The notes under the pieces were generated by a model. It saw nothing but the letters and a program-made list of their open reading frames with translations. It was not told where the DNA came from and did not search any database. This document shows positions 1-8,881 of a stretch of 46,676 nt of DNA, in pieces. How positions within the stretch are numbered: position 1 is the stretch's first letter; each line of letters opens with the position of its first letter. Source of the stretch: Acidobacteriota bacterium (lineage in GTDB: Bacteria; Acidobacteriota; Vicinamibacteria; Vicinamibacterales; SCN-69-37). Made by a program: the position numbers and the translations under genes. The stretch is taken from assembly GCA_947467605.1 (NCBI GenBank), contig CANIII010000030.1, positions 1 to 46,676 of the forward strand. Direction: 5' to 3'.

Positions 1-674
1 GCCTGGCCTTTCGGCACCGACGCGTCGAGAATGCGCTTCTGCAACTGCTGCGCCTGTCGATCGACGGTCGACTGCTTCTGCACGTCAATCGTCTTGGTCT
101 TGAGATCGAGCTTCGCGCCGCGCTTCACGAGCAGCGACACGACCGCCGTGCGATTCGCGTCGGCGGCGAAGATGAGGGGCGTCTGATCCCACTCGGTTTC
201 CTTAACGTTGATGTCGGCGCCCTTGTCGAGCAGCGCCGTCACCGCATCCACATTGCCCGACTCAGCCGCCAGATGCAGCGGCGTGACGCCGCCGTTTTCG
301 GCCCGCGCCATCGGATCGGCGCCAGACTTGAGCAACGCCTTGACCACACCGGCACTGCCACTGCGGCTCGCCAGATGCAGCGGCTGGTAGTGACCGATGC
401 GCGTCCCGGCTGACGCATTCGCGCCGGCGATGAGCAGCATCTCGGCCATCGCCGTGTCGCCACGATCGGCGGCCCAGTGCAGCGCGGTCATGCCATCGCC
501 CTGTGCCGCGCTCACGCCCACGCCCTGCTTCAACAGCGCGCGTACGGTGTCGATGTCTCCGCGGCTGGCCGCGTCGGCGATCGGCGTCCCCGCCGGTCCC
601 TGTGCAGCCATGACGGCCACACTGAGTGAGAGCGCGCAGAGGAACGGTCCAACTAAACGTCGCGTGATGCCCAT
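1..674 (-). CDS. Secreted ankyrin-repeat protein (C-terminus beyond window)
   Basis: The reading frame starts at an ATG at 674 and stays open to the window edge, so at least 224 residues are present and the stop lies outside. Residues 1-24 look like a signal peptide (basic MGITRR start, then a hydrophobic stretch ending near AAQG). At least four ankyrin repeats follow, recognisable by TALHWAA, QPLHLAS, TPLHLAAESG and TPLIFAA, each followed by a (V/A)xxLLxxGA helix. Ankyrin repeats bind proteins; the partner is unknown. The gene lies 12 bp downstream of a DUF1552 gene and after a DUF1592 gene on the same strand, a grouping commonly seen in Acidobacteriota and Planctomycetota, so co-transcription is likely. 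Family assignment is firm; function is not known. Confidence 0.85.
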   Translation of the reverse strand, partial: MGITRRLVGPFLCALSLSVAVMAAQGPAGTPIADAASRGDIDTVRALLKQGVGVSAAQGDGMTALHWAADRGDTAMAEMLLIAGANASAGTRIGHYQPLHLASRSGSAGVVKALLKSGADPMARAENGGVTPLHLAAESGNVDAVTALLDKGADINVKETEWDQTPLIFAADANRTAVVSLLVKRGAKLDLKTKTIDVQKQSTVDRQAQQLQKRILDASVPKGQ

Positions 675-686
675 ATGCGTCGTGTC

Positions 687-2078
687 CTAGGTCAGCGAGA
701 ATTCGCCGGTGCTGTCGCCAAACGTCTTGACGTCGTCCATGCCGAGCTTGTGCATCAGCGTCAGCATGACATTCGCCATCGGCGTGTCGTCGGCCGCCTT
801 GAGATGTTCGCCACCCTTCAGCTTGCCGTCCGCGTGACCGAAGAGCACGAGCGGGCAGCGGCGGTGGTTGTGCACGTTCGGATCCGACATCGGCGAGCCC
901 CAGATGATCATGGTCTTGTCGAGCAAGCTCGCATCGCCATCCATCGTGGTCTTCATCTTCTCGAGGAAGTAGTTCATCTGGCTGACGCGGTACTTGTTGA
1001 TCTTGTTGAACTCGAGCACGCGCGGCTCGCCGCCGCCGTGATGCGAGGCCGGGTGGAACGGCTGGCTCGAGCCGCTCTCCGGGAACACGCGGTTCTGTGC
1101 GTCGCGGCCGGTCTTGAACGAGATCACGCGCGTCATGTCGGTCTGCAACGCGAGCACCTGCAGATCGAACATCAGCTTCATGTGCTCGGAGAAGGAGTCC
1201 GGCACACCGGCCGGTGCGTCGGGTAGTTCGCGATTCTCGCCGCTCGTGTTGCGCGCTTCAACGGCTTTGATGCGGCGTTCGATCTCTTCCACGTTGTCGA
1301 GGTAACGATCAAGACGCACGCGGTCGGAGGCCCCGAGCTGTGTGCGAATGCTCTTCACTTCGCCATTGATCCAGTCGAGGATGCTGCGGCGCGTGCGCAT
1401 GCGCGACGCGCGCACGTCGGCCGTGCCGCCGGCGCCAAACAACATGTCGAAGGCCACGCGTGGATCGCGCACCATCGGCAGCGGCTCGTTCGGTGACGCC
1501 CAGCTGATCGAGTCGGTGTAGGCGCACGAGTAGTTGTAGGTGCAGCCGCCGGCCTGATCGAGGTTCTCGATGCAGAACTGCATGGACGGCAGCGGCGTCG
1601 ACTGTCCGAACTTCTTCGCATACATCTGATCGAGCGAGGTGCCGGCGTAGATGTCGGAGCCCTGCGTCTGCTTCGGATGCGCCTGCGTCAGGAACACCGC
1701 GCTCGAGCGGAAGTGGTCGCCGCCGATCTCCGGCGCAAGAAACGCTTCGGCATTCCGCACGTCAGTGTTGCTGACGATCGTCATGTAGTCGCGGTACTTC
1801 TCCACGGTGCTGAACGGATTGTCGGGCACCAGTGTGTAGCCCTTGCCGGTGGTCTCTGGCGCAAAGAGGAACTTGTTGGCACCGACCGCATTACAGCCAG
1901 CCAGCCCGTGCACTTCTTCAATGCAGACCAGCCGCGTGTGCGACGGTGCGGCCGCCGCACTGGCCGACGCGCCGAGACCCGCCGGGATCATCGCGTCCAG
2001 AAGAGGCAACGCCGCTGTGGCGCCAATGCCGCGCAACATCGTGCGGCGATCGAGGTGTTTTCCGGTGAGGTATGACAT
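687..2078 (-). CDS. DUF1552 domain-containing secreted protein
   Basis: This 463-residue protein matches the DUF1552 family in length and layout. It opens with MSYLTGKHLDRRTMLRG followed by a hydrophobic, Ala-rich segment, which resembles a twin-arginine-type export signal (RRTMLRG). The body carries family-typical features such as SLDQMYAKKFG, the SCAYTDSISW segment, a long helical region around RTRRSILDWINGEV, and a C-terminal part with TMIIWGSPMSDPNVHNHR. The biochemical role of DUF1552 proteins is not established. They are almost always encoded beside DUF1592/DUF1588 cytochrome-like proteins, as here (DUF1592 gene 18 bp upstream, same strand), so the two probably act together in the periplasm. 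Confidence 0.9.
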   Translation of the reverse strand: MSYLTGKHLDRRTMLRGIGATAALPLLDAMIPAGLGASASAAAAPSHTRLVCIEEVHGLAGCNAVGANKFLFAPETTGKGYTLVPDNPFSTVEKYRDYMTIVSNTDVRNAEAFLAPEIGGDHFRSSAVFLTQAHPKQTQGSDIYAGTSLDQMYAKKFGQSTPLPSMQFCIENLDQAGGCTYNYSCAYTDSISWASPNEPLPMVRDPRVAFDMLFGAGGTADVRASRMRTRRSILDWINGEVKSIRTQLGASDRVRLDRYLDNVEEIERRIKAVEARNTSGENRELPDAPAGVPDSFSEHMKLMFDLQVLALQTDMTRVISFKTGRDAQNRVFPESGSSQPFHPASHHGGGEPRVLEFNKINKYRVSQMNYFLEKMKTTMDGDASLLDKTMIIWGSPMSDPNVHNHRRCPLVLFGHADGKLKGGEHLKAADDTPMANVMLTLMHKLGMDDVKTFGDSTGEFSLT

Positions 2079-2096
2079 CAGTCTGCTCCCTGCTCT

Positions 2097-4529
2097 CTAT
2101 TTGTTCGACGTGCTGGCGTTGACGAGTGCGTCGGCGCGTTTCATCCGGAACGCGTCGCTCTTGATGACGCCGAGAATAAACGACGACATCCGGTAATTAT
2201 TGGCTTGGGCTGCGCGCGTGATCGCGCGGATGGTGGGCTGGTCGAACGCCTCCGTGCGGCGGCCGAGTGCGAACGCCATCATGTTCTCCGCCATCGTGCG
2301 CACGAGCGGCACCGGCCGCTTGAGCAACACGGCCGACAGTTCCGCCGGCGACGAGATCGACGTGCCGTCATAGAACGTGCCGCCGGTATCGAGCGGCGTG
2401 CTGTTCTCATTGAGACGCCACTTGCCGGTCACGTCAAACTGATCGAGCGACAAACCGATCGGATCCATGAACCGATGGCACGACGAGCAGGCCGGATCCT
2501 TGCGATGCATCTCGATGCGCTGGCGCGTGGTCAGCGTCTTGTGGCCATCGCCTTCCGCCGTGTTCTCGAGCGGCGGCACGTTCGGCGGTGGCGGTGGGGG
2601 CGGCGTGCCGAGCAGCACTTCCATCACCCACTTGCCGCGCAACACCGGCGATGTGCGATTCGCGAGCGACGTCTGTACCAGCATGCTGCCCTGGCCAAAG
2701 ATGCCGCGACGCGTGTTGTCGGGATACGAGACGCGGCGGAACTGATCGCCCGACACGCCGGTGAATCCGTAGAACCGCGCGAGCCGTTCGTTCACGAACG
2801 TGTAATCGGCGCGATACAAATCCAGCGCGCTGCGATCGCCGCGCACAAGGTCGTTGAAGAACGTGATCGTCTCGGTCCGCATCGCTGACGAGATCTGGTC
2901 ATCGAAGTTTGGATAGAAGTTCGGATCCGGGTGGTTCTTGTCGATGTCCTGCAACCGCAGCCACTGCCCGGCAAATCGCACACCCAGCGCCTCACTCCGG
3001 CGATCCGCCAGCAACCGCTTCGCTTGCTTCTCAAGCCCCGGCAACTGCTGCAACTCGCCCTTCGCCGCGGCCGCCATCAACTCCGCATCGGGTGGCGTGC
3101 CCCAGAGGAAGAACGACAGCCGCGACGCGAGATCCACGTCCGCGATCCGGTAGATCTGTCCCGGCTTCACCGATTCCGGCTGACGCTCCAGACGGAAGAT
3201 GAAGTGCGGGCTCGCCAGCAACGCTTCGAGCGACGTGCGCACACCGCCCTCAAAGCCCAGCGTCGGTGCATCCGCGTCGTAGAACTTCATCAACGCCGTC
3301 GTCTCGGCTGACGTCAGCGGACGACGGTAGGCCTGGGAGCCCAGATTCATGATGATCTTCGAGGCGCACTCACGTTCATCGCTCACCGACATCGGTCGGC
3401 AGGTGAAGATCTTGGAACGGCTCACCGTGTCAGACACACCGGTCGGCTTGTACGGTCCGCGAATTGTGAGATCGCGCAGATGCGGCAACGTCGTGATCGA
3501 CGTGCCGCCGGAACCGCCGCCGGCAAAGGACCAGTCGTGCGGACGAATCAGGTCTTCGTAGGGGCCATCGGTGCGGCGCACGAATGCTGCAGCGATCGTG
3601 TGCTGCCCGGCCGGCACGGTGATGCGCTCGGTCGGCATCGGGATGCCGCCGCGACCATCGGCGCCGCCAGAGGGCTGCGTCTCGTAGCGCACCAGCGCCA
3701 CGCGCACGCCGTCCACTGAGACGTCGAGGTCTTCGAACCGCGAGTTGTTGCCCGAGATGAACACCGGCTCGAACACATACTCGCCATCAGCCGGGAAAAT
3801 GTGTTTCACCACCATGCCGCCGCGCGTGCCGTACGGCGCGCCATCGACGTGATCCCACGGGTGCTGCGATGCGTAGGTGGAATTCGAATACGTGCGATCG
3901 ACGGCCGGCGCCTTACGATCGCCCACAGCCATGCGGCTGATGTCGCCGGCCGCATTGAGATACGCCTCGAGCAACGTCGCCGAGAGCATCTGCTCATCCG
4001 CAATGTTGTCGAAGTTCGCGCTCATCGAATCGAGCGGCAGCCAACTGCCCGCGCTCACTTCGATGCCGAGCAGTTCCTTGATCGCGCGACCGTACTCGGC
4101 GCGGTTCAGTCGCTGGAACGTGCGGCCACCCGGATTCGGCTTCGCAACGCCCGCCGCGTCAAGACGTGTCTCCAGCGCATTGATCAACGCGCTGTAGCTC
4201 GCGGGATCGGGCGGCGTCGTGCCGGGCGGCGGCATCATGCCGGCGCGCAGCTTGCGAACCATCTTCTCGCCGACCTCCGGATGATCGGCGACGGTCGCCA
4301 CCGTGAACTTCTGCAACGACAACCCCGCCGTCGTCGCCTTGTCCTGATCGTTATGACAATCGACGCAATACCCCTGAATCACGTCGTCAGGATCCATGGC
4401 GACTGGCGCCTTCGCCGGCGTCGACGAAGACACAGGCACCCGCGGCGTGTCAGACCGATCGCTGTTTGAACTGGCGGCAACTGCGGTCCCGAGAACCACC
4501 GCGCCGACCACTGCCCATCGTGCATTCAT
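2097..4529 (-). CDS. DUF1592/DUF1588/DUF1585 family c-type cytochrome-like protein
   Basis: An 810-residue exported protein of the multi-domain DUF1587-DUF1592-DUF1588-DUF1585 family. The ATG at 4529 is preferred over one at 4562 because it puts a signal-like MNARWAVVGAVVLGTAVA at the N-terminus and has a GGGAGCAGG stretch upstream. A heme-binding motif CVDCH is at residues 55-59 and a second, CSSCH, at 681-685; both fit CxxCH. The middle carries the DUF1592 region (YRRPLTSAE, LEALLASPHFIFR) and the DUF1588 region (GIFGQGSMLVQTSLANRTSP, followed by a run of seven prolines). The C-terminal DUF1585 region includes MAFALGRRTE. These proteins are thought to be periplasmic electron-transfer or oxidative enzymes, but no reaction is established. 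It is the first gene of the trio with DUF1552 and the ankyrin protein. Confidence 0.88.
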   Translation of the reverse strand: MNARWAVVGAVVLGTAVAASSNSDRSDTPRVPVSSSTPAKAPVAMDPDDVIQGYCVDCHNDQDKATTAGLSLQKFTVATVADHPEVGEKMVRKLRAGMMPPPGTTPPDPASYSALINALETRLDAAGVAKPNPGGRTFQRLNRAEYGRAIKELLGIEVSAGSWLPLDSMSANFDNIADEQMLSATLLEAYLNAAGDISRMAVGDRKAPAVDRTYSNSTYASQHPWDHVDGAPYGTRGGMVVKHIFPADGEYVFEPVFISGNNSRFEDLDVSVDGVRVALVRYETQPSGGADGRGGIPMPTERITVPAGQHTIAAAFVRRTDGPYEDLIRPHDWSFAGGGSGGTSITTLPHLRDLTIRGPYKPTGVSDTVSRSKIFTCRPMSVSDERECASKIIMNLGSQAYRRPLTSAETTALMKFYDADAPTLGFEGGVRTSLEALLASPHFIFRLERQPESVKPGQIYRIADVDLASRLSFFLWGTPPDAELMAAAAKGELQQLPGLEKQAKRLLADRRSEALGVRFAGQWLRLQDIDKNHPDPNFYPNFDDQISSAMRTETITFFNDLVRGDRSALDLYRADYTFVNERLARFYGFTGVSGDQFRRVSYPDNTRRGIFGQGSMLVQTSLANRTSPVLRGKWVMEVLLGTPPPPPPPNVPPLENTAEGDGHKTLTTRQRIEMHRKDPACSSCHRFMDPIGLSLDQFDVTGKWRLNENSTPLDTGGTFYDGTSISSPAELSAVLLKRPVPLVRTMAENMMAFALGRRTEAFDQPTIRAITRAAQANNYRMSSFILGVIKSDAFRMKRADALVNASTSNK

Positions 4530-4657
4530 CGTGTTTCGCCTGCTCCCGGACCCGGCTGACAATCGACCGTTGTCCTTCTATTTCTATTGGTTCGCAAAAT
4601 ATACACCCGAGACGACCCCGTTAGGTGGGTCGGATTCCAATCATTTGGGCGACTAGA

Positions 4658-5761
4658 ATGACCCCCATGCCGACCCTGTCCGTGGCCCTGCTCCTGGTGC
4701 ATCTACTCCCCCAGCCTACCCAATCACCCGCACCGGCCGCACTGGATGTATCGGCCGCTGGGCGGTTTGCGAAACTGGCGTTGGCCTGCGTGCAGCAGGA
4801 ATACCCCAACAAGATTGCCCACGTCCTCAACTCGCCGGCCGACATCAAGGCGCCACATGAACTTACGCCTGCCTTCTACGGTTGTTTCGATTGGCATTCA
4901 GCCGTTCATGGTCACTGGCTACTCGCCCGGCTCGTTCGAACGTTCCCGAATGCCCCCTTCGCGGCTGATGCGCTGGCCGCCCTCAACGCGAACATCACGC
5001 CGGCCCACATCGCCGGCGAGGTGGCGTATTTGAACGGCGCCGGCCGCGAATCATTCGAGCGTCCCTACGGACTGGCCTGGCTGCTGCAGCTGGCGCAGGA
5101 ACTGCGCGAGTGGAATTCGCCGGAGGGCGCGGCGCTGGCGAAGACACTCGCGCCCTTGGAAGCGGCCGCGGCGGCGCGACTCACGGCCTGGCTCCCGAAG
5201 CTCGCCTACTCCATTCGCGAAGGCGAGCATGCGCAGACGGCGTTCTCGTTTGGGCTCATCCTGGATTGGGCACGCGCCACGCACGACACCGCGATGGAGA
5301 AAGTGCTCGTGAGCAAGATCAAAGAGTTTCATGTGAAGGATCGCGCCTGCCCATTGTCGTACGAGCCGTCGGGGCAGGACTTCCTGTCGCCGTGTCTCGC
5401 AGAAGCCGACGTCATGCGTCGCGTGATCGGCCCCGCCGAGTTCGCCGCGTGGCTCTCAGGATTTCTGCCGCAGATTCCCAAAACGGCGACGGCCACGTGG
5501 CTCCCGATCGGCGTCGTCACCGACAAGAGTGACGGCAAGCTCGCCCATCTCGATGGCCTGAACCTGAGCCGCGCGTGGATGCTCGAGGGGATCGCCGCGG
5601 GTTTGCCGCCGACCGACACCCGACGCGCGGCGCTTCTCGCGGCGGCAAAGACCCACGCCGACAGCGGACTCGCGTCAGTGACCGGCGAACACTACGAAGG
5701 CGGCCACTGGCTCGGCAGCTTCGCGACGTATCTCGTCACAAAGCGCGGTCTCGGCAAGTAG
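4658..5761 (+). CDS. DUF2891 family protein
   Basis: A protein of about 367 residues resembling the DUF2891 family. Family-type segments seen are CFDWHSAVHGHW near residue 80, FERPYGLAWLLQLAQEL, AFSFGLILDWAR, and EPSGQDFLSPCLAEADVM. The start is uncertain: ATG at 4658 or 4667. Either gives a short hydrophobic segment (TLSVALLLVHLLPQ) that could be a signal peptide. The conserved Trp/His and Asp/Glu residues suggest an alpha/alpha-barrel enzyme, but no reaction is known for the family and I do not assign one. It is divergent from the DUF1592 gene and convergent with the metallo-hydrolase gene at 5857-6702. Confidence 0.8.
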   Translation: MTPMPTLSVALLLVHLLPQPTQSPAPAALDVSAAGRFAKLALACVQQEYPNKIAHVLNSPADIKAPHELTPAFYGCFDWHSAVHGHWLLARLVRTFPNAPFAADALAALNANITPAHIAGEVAYLNGAGRESFERPYGLAWLLQLAQELREWNSPEGAALAKTLAPLEAAAAARLTAWLPKLAYSIREGEHAQTAFSFGLILDWARATHDTAMEKVLVSKIKEFHVKDRACPLSYEPSGQDFLSPCLAEADVMRRVIGPAEFAAWLSGFLPQIPKTATATWLPIGVVTDKSDGKLAHLDGLNLSRAWMLEGIAAGLPPTDTRRAALLAAAKTHADSGLASVTGEHYEGGHWLGSFATYLVTKRGLGK

Positions 5762-5763
5762 CG

Positions 5764-5816
5764 GAGGCAAACGACCTCGGGAGTCGTTTCGCCTCGAAAC
5801 CGTCAACTGCGGTTTC
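5764..5816. terminator. Paired hairpins between convergent genes
   Basis: Two hairpins lie back to back in the 95-bp gap between the convergent DUF2891 and metallo-hydrolase genes. The first pairs GAGGCAAACGAC (5764-5775) with GTCGTTTCGCCTC (5783-5795), with one bulged base. The second pairs GAAACCG (5796-5802) with CGGTTTC (5810-5816). There is no long T-run on either strand, so intrinsic termination is inferred from position and structure. Confidence 0.5.
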
Positions 5817-5856
5817 CGTCGAGGGCCGGCGCGGTCGTCGTCAAGAAGTAGCGCAA

Positions 5857-6702
5857 CTACTTCACGATTTCCGCAACGCCAGTCGTGCTGACCGGAAATC
5901 GCGTGAACACGGCAGGGTCGTGGCCGGGGATCACGAACTTCGGCGCCGCGGCCAGCGTCAACATGCGCGCTTGTGCGGCAACGTTGGACGCGGCGTCGAG
6001 CGTCTGCGCGATCGCCAGCTTGCCTTCAAGATTTTCGTAGAGATACGCATTGTCTGATGCGAGCACGACTGTGCCGGCCGAGGTCGTGACCCCGACGAAC
6101 TGCGACGCGAAGGTGTGCTTGCCCCCGGTGTAGACGCTGATGCCCGGCAGGATCTCCTTCGCGTCACCGTCGACGAGGTTCACACGCGCCTCGCCGTTCA
6201 GCTTGAATAGCATGGGCGCATCGATTGCGTCGACGCCGCCCGTGTGCGCGCGCGAGCCGTCATCGCCGATGTAGTACGAGTACTCCTCTTTCTGAATCCA
6301 GATCTTGGCGCGCGGAAACAGATCCACGCCGTCCATGTGATCCCAGTGGGAGTGCGTGACGATGATGTCGGTGACGTCTTCCGGCTTGATGCCGAGTTGC
6401 GTGCTGAGCGCATCGGAGGGTTTCGAGTAACCGACGGGCTTCCACTGTTGAATGAACTTGTCTCGATAGAAGCCCGCGTCTACCAGAATGGTCTTCCCGC
6501 CACCGCGCACGACCCAAATCGTGAACGCGATGTCGATGGAGCGGCCCGCCGTTGCCCCGGCGACAAGGTTCTTGACGTCATAGGGCGCGCTCGCGAATCG
6601 CAGCGCGTGCACCGAGTAGAGCGGAGGCGCGGTCGTGCCAACGGTGGAGAGGAGCGCGACCGCGGAAATGATCAACGCCGACAGGATGCGCATGCCGCGC
6701 AT
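5857..6702 (-). CDS. MBL-fold metallo-hydrolase, N-acyl homoserine lactonase-like
   Basis: A 281-residue exported metallo-beta-lactamase-fold protein. The N-terminus (MRGMRILSALIISAVALLSTV) is a signal peptide. The zinc-binding HxHxDH motif is HSHWDH at residues 117-122, preceded by the strand DIIVT. Further metal ligands fit the Asp in VVLASDNAYLY and the His in VIPGHDP near the C-terminus. The spacing and the GxDLFPRAKIWIQKEEY segment resemble the AttM/AiiA branch, whose members open the lactone ring of acyl-homoserine lactones. The signal peptide is unusual for a classical quorum quencher, so a different periplasmic lactone or ester substrate is possible. The gene reads away from its neighbours and may be monocistronic. 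Confidence 0.8.
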   Translation of the reverse strand: MRGMRILSALIISAVALLSTVGTTAPPLYSVHALRFASAPYDVKNLVAGATAGRSIDIAFTIWVVRGGGKTILVDAGFYRDKFIQQWKPVGYSKPSDALSTQLGIKPEDVTDIIVTHSHWDHMDGVDLFPRAKIWIQKEEYSYYIGDDGSRAHTGGVDAIDAPMLFKLNGEARVNLVDGDAKEILPGISVYTGGKHTFASQFVGVTTSAGTVVLASDNAYLYENLEGKLAIAQTLDAASNVAAQARMLTLAAAPKFVIPGHDPAVFTRFPVSTTGVAEIVK

Positions 6703-6720
6703 GTTAAACCCGAAACCGAT

Positions 6721-7116
6721 TTACGACACGGCGCTGACTTGCACCGGCACATCAGGGGTGATCCCCACTACCGGGTAGCGGTAGTAGTGCCCATCCGCTG
6801 CCTTGATGGCGCCAATGATCGGCAGCCCTACGGCCGCGAGGCCGAGAACGATGAAGCCGATGATGGAGACGGGAATGAGCAGGATCGTGAACATCAGCGC
6901 GATCCCGACGCAGATGAGCAGGAATGCGATGACGTTGAGCAGGATGGCTTGCTTGGCGATGCTGGAGATGACCGGTGAGTCTTTCTTCACCAGCCAGATG
7001 ATGACTGGCACGAGAATGCCGCCGAGCGGCACGACGTAGCCGGCGAGACCCGACAAATGCGTCAACGTCGCAAGGCCGCGTTCGTCGGGTGCAATGGCAA
7101 CTTCAGGCTGATTCAT
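6721..7116 (-). CDS. DUF4870 domain-containing membrane protein
   Basis: A 131-residue integral membrane protein of the DUF4870 (Tic20-like fold) family. The ATG at 7116 is chosen because AGAGGTGG lies just upstream and the protein then begins MNQPEVAIAPDERGLATLTHLSGL, typical of the family. Three or four membrane segments are visible: LAGYVVPLGGILVPVIIWLV, AILLNVIAFLLICVGIALMF, and LLIPVSIIGFIVLGLAAVGL. The linker KKDSPVISSIAKQA and the tail GAIKAADGHYYRYP are also typical. No function is established. It ends 18 bp before the start of the metallo-hydrolase gene on the same strand, so the two may share a transcript. Confidence 0.88.
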   Translation of the reverse strand: MNQPEVAIAPDERGLATLTHLSGLAGYVVPLGGILVPVIIWLVKKDSPVISSIAKQAILLNVIAFLLICVGIALMFTILLIPVSIIGFIVLGLAAVGLPIIGAIKAADGHYYRYPVVGITPDVPVQVSAVS

Positions 7117-7138
7117 GGCGACCACCTCTGCAGTGAGT

Positions 7139-8698
7139 TTACGTGGCTGCCGGCCGCATGTTCCGACTTTCCTCCCGTAGGGCACTCGCCCGTTCCGCGA
7201 TCGCCGCGCGTTCCTCGACAGACAGCCGAGCGAGGTTGCGCACCTGTAGCGCCATACGCTGGTTCTTCGCGAGCCGCGCTTCGTGGCGCATCAGAAAGTC
7301 CCAATACAGCGTCGTGAAGGGGCACGCGCCCTCGCCCGCACGTTGCTTCGGATCGAACGGGCAGCGCGCGCAGGGTCCGCCCATGCGCTGAATGTACTGC
7401 CCGGTTGCGACGTAGGGTTTGCTCGCCATCACGCCGTCGTCTGCGTACTGGCTCATGCCGAGGGTGTTCGGCAGTTCCACCCACTCGACGGCGTCTACGT
7501 ACACCGCGAGATACCACTCGTGCACCGCCTGTGGCTTCACGCCGAGCAGCAACGCGTAGAGCCCTGTGACCATGAGCCGCTGAATGTGGTGGGCATAGCC
7601 GTGCTCGAGCGTTTGCGTGATGGCGTCGCTGAGACACGCCATGCGCGTGTGGCCGGTCCAGTACCAACCGGGCAGCGGCTCCTCGGCGCCGAGCGCATTG
7701 CGATCGAGGTAGCCCGGCATCATCGTCCAGTAAATGCCGCGCACGTACTCGCGCCAGCCGAGGATTTGACGAATGAACCCTTCCGCACTCGCGAGTGGCA
7801 CGCGACCGGTGCGATACGCCGCTTCAGTGGCGGCCACGACTTCGCGCGGGTTGATCAGCTTGAGATTCATCGCGGCCGCGAGATGCGAGTGATACAGCCA
7901 CGCCTCGCCGGACCACATCGCATCCTGATAGCGGCCGAACAGCGGCAGCCGTTCGTCCACAAAGCGTGTGAGTGCGGTCAGTGCCTGCTCACGCGTCACC
8001 GGCCACGCAAACGACGCGAGCGAGCCGGGGTGTTTGGCAAAACGGGCGTCGACAAGCGCGATGACTTCGCGCGTAGTCGCATCCGGCGCGAACGCGGTTC
8101 GCGGTGGCACGACACCAGGACCATGGCGTCCGAACGACTCGCGATTGTCCGCGTCGAAGTTCCACGCGCCGCCTTCCGGCTCGCCATCGCGCATCAGCAC
8201 GCCGTGCGCCCGACGCTGCTCCCGATAGAAGTATTCCATCCGCAATGAACGGCGTCCCTTCGCATGCGCCGCGAAGTCACGCGCTGTGGTGAAGAAATGT
8301 CGGTCGTCGCGAATATCAATCGTGAGTGCGTGCTCGGCGGCCACGGCCCGAACGGCCTGCAACACGCGCCAGTCGCCCGGCGTCGTCATCACCACACGTT
8401 CCGGACCCAACGTGGTCAACGCGTGACGCAGTTCCGCAGCGAGGCTGTCGTGATTGAGCGGATCGTCGAGTCGGCGATAGTGCACCGTGCGTCCGGCGTC
8501 ACGTAGTGTGTCGGCGAAGTGGCGCATGGCGGTCAGAAACATGGCGATGCGCGGCTTTGCCGACCACACGCGCGTAGACTCTTCGGCGACCTCTGCCATC
8601 CACACGGCATCGACGGCCGGATCGAACCCGTCAAACGCCGAGGCATCAATGTCTAGCTGATCGCCAAGCACCAGCACCAGCGTGCGTAACTGAGACAT
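7139..8698 (-). CDS. FeS-containing bacterial cryptochrome/photolyase (PhrB-like)
   Basis: A 519-residue protein of the deoxyribodipyrimidine photolyase-related family (FeS-BCP/CryPro), whose characterised member, Agrobacterium PhrB, is a (6-4) photolyase with FAD, a lumazine antenna and a [4Fe-4S] cluster. The N-terminal Rossmann domain begins RTLVLVLGDQLD and the helical FAD domain covers the second half (YHSHLAAAMN, EGFIRQILGWREYVRGIYW). Four cysteines at residues 355, 443, 446 and 459 have the same spacing (88, 3, 13) as the PhrB cluster ligands as I recall them. The motif MSQYADDGVMASKPYVATGQYI is also family-typical. A light-driven DNA-repair role is therefore likely; a photoreceptor role cannot be excluded. 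It lies downstream of ahcY but is separated from it by a hairpin repeat region. Confidence 0.92.
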   Translation of the reverse strand: MSQLRTLVLVLGDQLDIDASAFDGFDPAVDAVWMAEVAEESTRVWSAKPRIAMFLTAMRHFADTLRDAGRTVHYRRLDDPLNHDSLAAELRHALTTLGPERVVMTTPGDWRVLQAVRAVAAEHALTIDIRDDRHFFTTARDFAAHAKGRRSLRMEYFYREQRRAHGVLMRDGEPEGGAWNFDADNRESFGRHGPGVVPPRTAFAPDATTREVIALVDARFAKHPGSLASFAWPVTREQALTALTRFVDERLPLFGRYQDAMWSGEAWLYHSHLAAAMNLKLINPREVVAATEAAYRTGRVPLASAEGFIRQILGWREYVRGIYWTMMPGYLDRNALGAEEPLPGWYWTGHTRMACLSDAITQTLEHGYAHHIQRLMVTGLYALLLGVKPQAVHEWYLAVYVDAVEWVELPNTLGMSQYADDGVMASKPYVATGQYIQRMGGPCARCPFDPKQRAGEGACPFTTLYWDFLMRHEARLAKNQRMALQVRNLARLSVEERAAIAERASALREESRNMRPAAT

Positions 8699-8745
8699 GT
8701 GGCTATGACGCGTCGACGCGAGGAGTGAGTGCCTTCAAATAGGAA

Positions 8746-8865
8746 GGGCGGCGCAATATTCCGCGCCGCCCCAACGCCGGACCTGCAGTCGGGCGCTGCA
8801 TCTTTTTGCAGACGTAGCCGGCGGGCTTCAGCCCGCCGGGTTCGCAACGGGCTCAAGCCCGTTGC
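8746..8865 (-). repeat. Hairpin repeat cluster downstream of ahcY
   Basis: The 183-bp gap between ahcY and the photolyase gene holds three palindromes. On the plus strand they are GGGCGGCGC/GCGCCGCCC (8746-8754 with 8763-8771), a near-perfect CCGGCGGGCTT...GCCCGCCGG hairpin (8818-8839), and GCAACGGGCT...AGCCCGTTGC (8844-8865). Read on the minus strand, the middle hairpin is followed by GGCTACGTCTGCAAAA, a tail also present beside the hairpin at 41733-41754. The layout suggests a dispersed REP-like element; it may also slow or stop transcription from ahcY. Confidence 0.6.
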
Positions 8866-8881
8866 CTGCGTACCCAGACTC

